A stretch of 64,000 nt of DNA from NCBI RefSeq assembly GCF_023016005.1, contig NZ_JALKAZ010000001.1:372001-436000 (forward strand), in the 5' to 3' direction. Position 1 is the first letter of the stretch; each line of letters starts with the position of its first letter. Source of the DNA: Erythrobacter sp. F6033. GTDB taxonomy: Bacteria; Pseudomonadota; Alphaproteobacteria; Sphingomonadales; Sphingomonadaceae. Made by a program: the position numbers and the translations under genes. The notes beneath the pieces were generated by a model. It did no database searches and was not told where the DNA came from. It was given only the letters and a program-made list of their open reading frames with translations. Below, in pieces: positions 63,226 to 64,000 of this stretch.

Positions 63226-64000
63226 CTAGAACAGTCCCGGTATCTCGAATTGCGCGGCGTTTGGACGCTCCGGCTGCAATATTTCGCGTCCGCCGACACT
63301 CTGTATTCCTTGGCCAGGGCCGCCAATGATTGCGGTACATGTTCGACCACCTAGGAAATCGAGAGCGGTTGCAATCGAGGCCTCCGATGCATCGCCTAGA
63401 GGGGCGAAGATATCATCGCTGGCCCGGCAGGTATTCGGCATTTCACTTGCCATGCCGCTAAAATACTCGCCGCGGCCGTCGGCATTGTTAGTTTGGAAGG
63501 TGACAGCGCGAATACGCAAATCGCACGCATCCAGATCAAATCCGAATTGACCCACTGGCTTGCCCGAAGTGTTGTCACCGATCAGCGCGAGGTTTGCTGG
63601 CGCGACATACGGGATCATAGAGTTCATCACGAGTTCGCTTGCTGAGGCTGTGCCGACCCGACCGATAAATGCGATCTTTATCGGATTGACCGACGGGAGA
63701 GTCTCTGATGAGCCAAGAGCTCCGGTTGCTGGATTAAAGAAGCCTCCGGTGCTTTCGAAAAATTCCGTGGAGTTTTCGCTCGATTTGCTCGGTCGCAGAA
63801 CTGTTTCGCTAAAGACCTGACCAGTGTTGGGACCGCGCAAGAAGTCTCCCATCATGTCGGCGATCCGAACCAGACCGCCACCATTGTAGCGGAAATCGAT
63901 TATGAACTCTGTAATCCCTTGATTGCTGAAATCCTGAAAAACATCGGCCAGTTGACGGTCTGATGTGCCAACAATGAATGTCCGAAAGTTAAGATAGCCA
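63226..64000 (-). CDS. S41-family (C-terminal processing) peptidase, partial
   Basis: About 258 residues visible; the N-terminus is beyond the right edge. GYLNFRTFIVGTSD, FIIDFRYNGGGLVRIADMMG (S41 core), the nucleophile Ser in GTASASELVMNS and the Lys in SGKPVGQFGF are all visible, so the active site is intact. Several Cys follow in the C-terminal part (LDACDLRI, NTCRAS, RTCTAI), suggesting an extracytoplasmic enzyme. Confidence 0.9.
   Translation of the reverse strand, partial: GYLNFRTFIVGTSDRQLADVFQDFSNQGITEFIIDFRYNGGGLVRIADMMGDFLRGPNTGQVFSETVLRPSKSSENSTEFFESTGGFFNPATGALGSSETLPSVNPIKIAFIGRVGTASASELVMNSMIPYVAPANLALIGDNTSGKPVGQFGFDLDACDLRIRAVTFQTNNADGRGEYFSGMASEMPNTCRASDDIFAPLGDASEASIATALDFLGGRTCTAIIGGPGQGIQSVGGREILQPERPNAAQFEIPGLF

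Overview
The window looks like a chromosomal segment of an alphaproteobacterium of the Sphingomonadales, most likely Erythrobacteraceae. This is inferred from moderately high GC, many 4-nt ATGA gene overlaps, a crtY-crtI-crtB carotenoid cluster, a two-protein MetH, a two-subunit GcvP and an abundance of small lipoproteins. There are no rRNA genes, complete tRNAs, CRISPR arrays, insertion sequences or phage structural genes. It is mostly housekeeping and catabolic chromosome with a few accessory patches.

Layout. 1-4.75 kb: methionine/folate operon (end of a probable ArsR-type methyltransferase gene, metF, and MetH as two proteins). 4.9-10.4 kb: tandem glycine riboswitch and the glycine cleavage operon gcvT-gcvH-gcvPA-gcvPB, with a trailing Nmad3-type gene. 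10.4-19 kb: valine catabolism on the minus strand (mmsB, enoyl-CoA hydratase, 3-hydroxyisobutyryl-CoA hydrolase, isobutyryl-CoA dehydrogenase, and mmsA a little further on), interrupted by a tightly overlapping set for a polysaccharide deacetylase, a lipoprotein, an I78-type inhibitor and a RidA protein. At 18.65-19.12 kb a sigma-54-like promoter with an upstream dyad precedes two tandem 37-residue membrane microproteins. 19-25 kb: SDR, GDT1-like membrane protein, dps, pgl, Nudix, dinB and an MFS exporter.

24.8-35.3 kb: a long minus-strand run of nearly contiguous genes from a band-7 protein through crtY, crtI, two small secreted proteins, a LOG hydrolase, crtB and an NTF2-like protein to both subunits of a biotin-dependent acyl-CoA carboxylase. 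It contains a 33-codon remnant of the crtI 3' end and an undescribed 43-codon gene coupled between the carboxylase subunits. 35.6-43.5 kb: an outer-membrane protein, a DUF2059-like protein, an S9 peptidase divergent from an amidohydrolase with two metallo-beta-lactamase-fold proteins, and a degenerate SRAP protein. 43.7-49.4 kb: GH5 glycosidase lipoprotein, membrane protein, TPR protein with nearly identical 129-bp repeats, and a TPP riboswitch with thiC.

49.4-57.6 kb is the accessory part: unknown secreted proteins, two cold-shock-domain proteins, a fragment of the thiC 3' end, an AT-richer NCS2 permease pair, a small HTH protein and a YaiI-family protein. 57.6-64 kb: HPF/RaiA, lipocalin, patatin, a photolyase-like protein whose domains appear swapped, fasciclin and COG3650-like lipoproteins, and the C-terminal part of an S41 peptidase.

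No single large new system stands out. The best leads are the sigma-54/microprotein locus, the 43-aa gene inside the carboxylase operon, the two gene-3'-end scars (crtI and thiC), the swapped-domain photolyase and a tRNA-like fold upstream of the outer-membrane protein gene.
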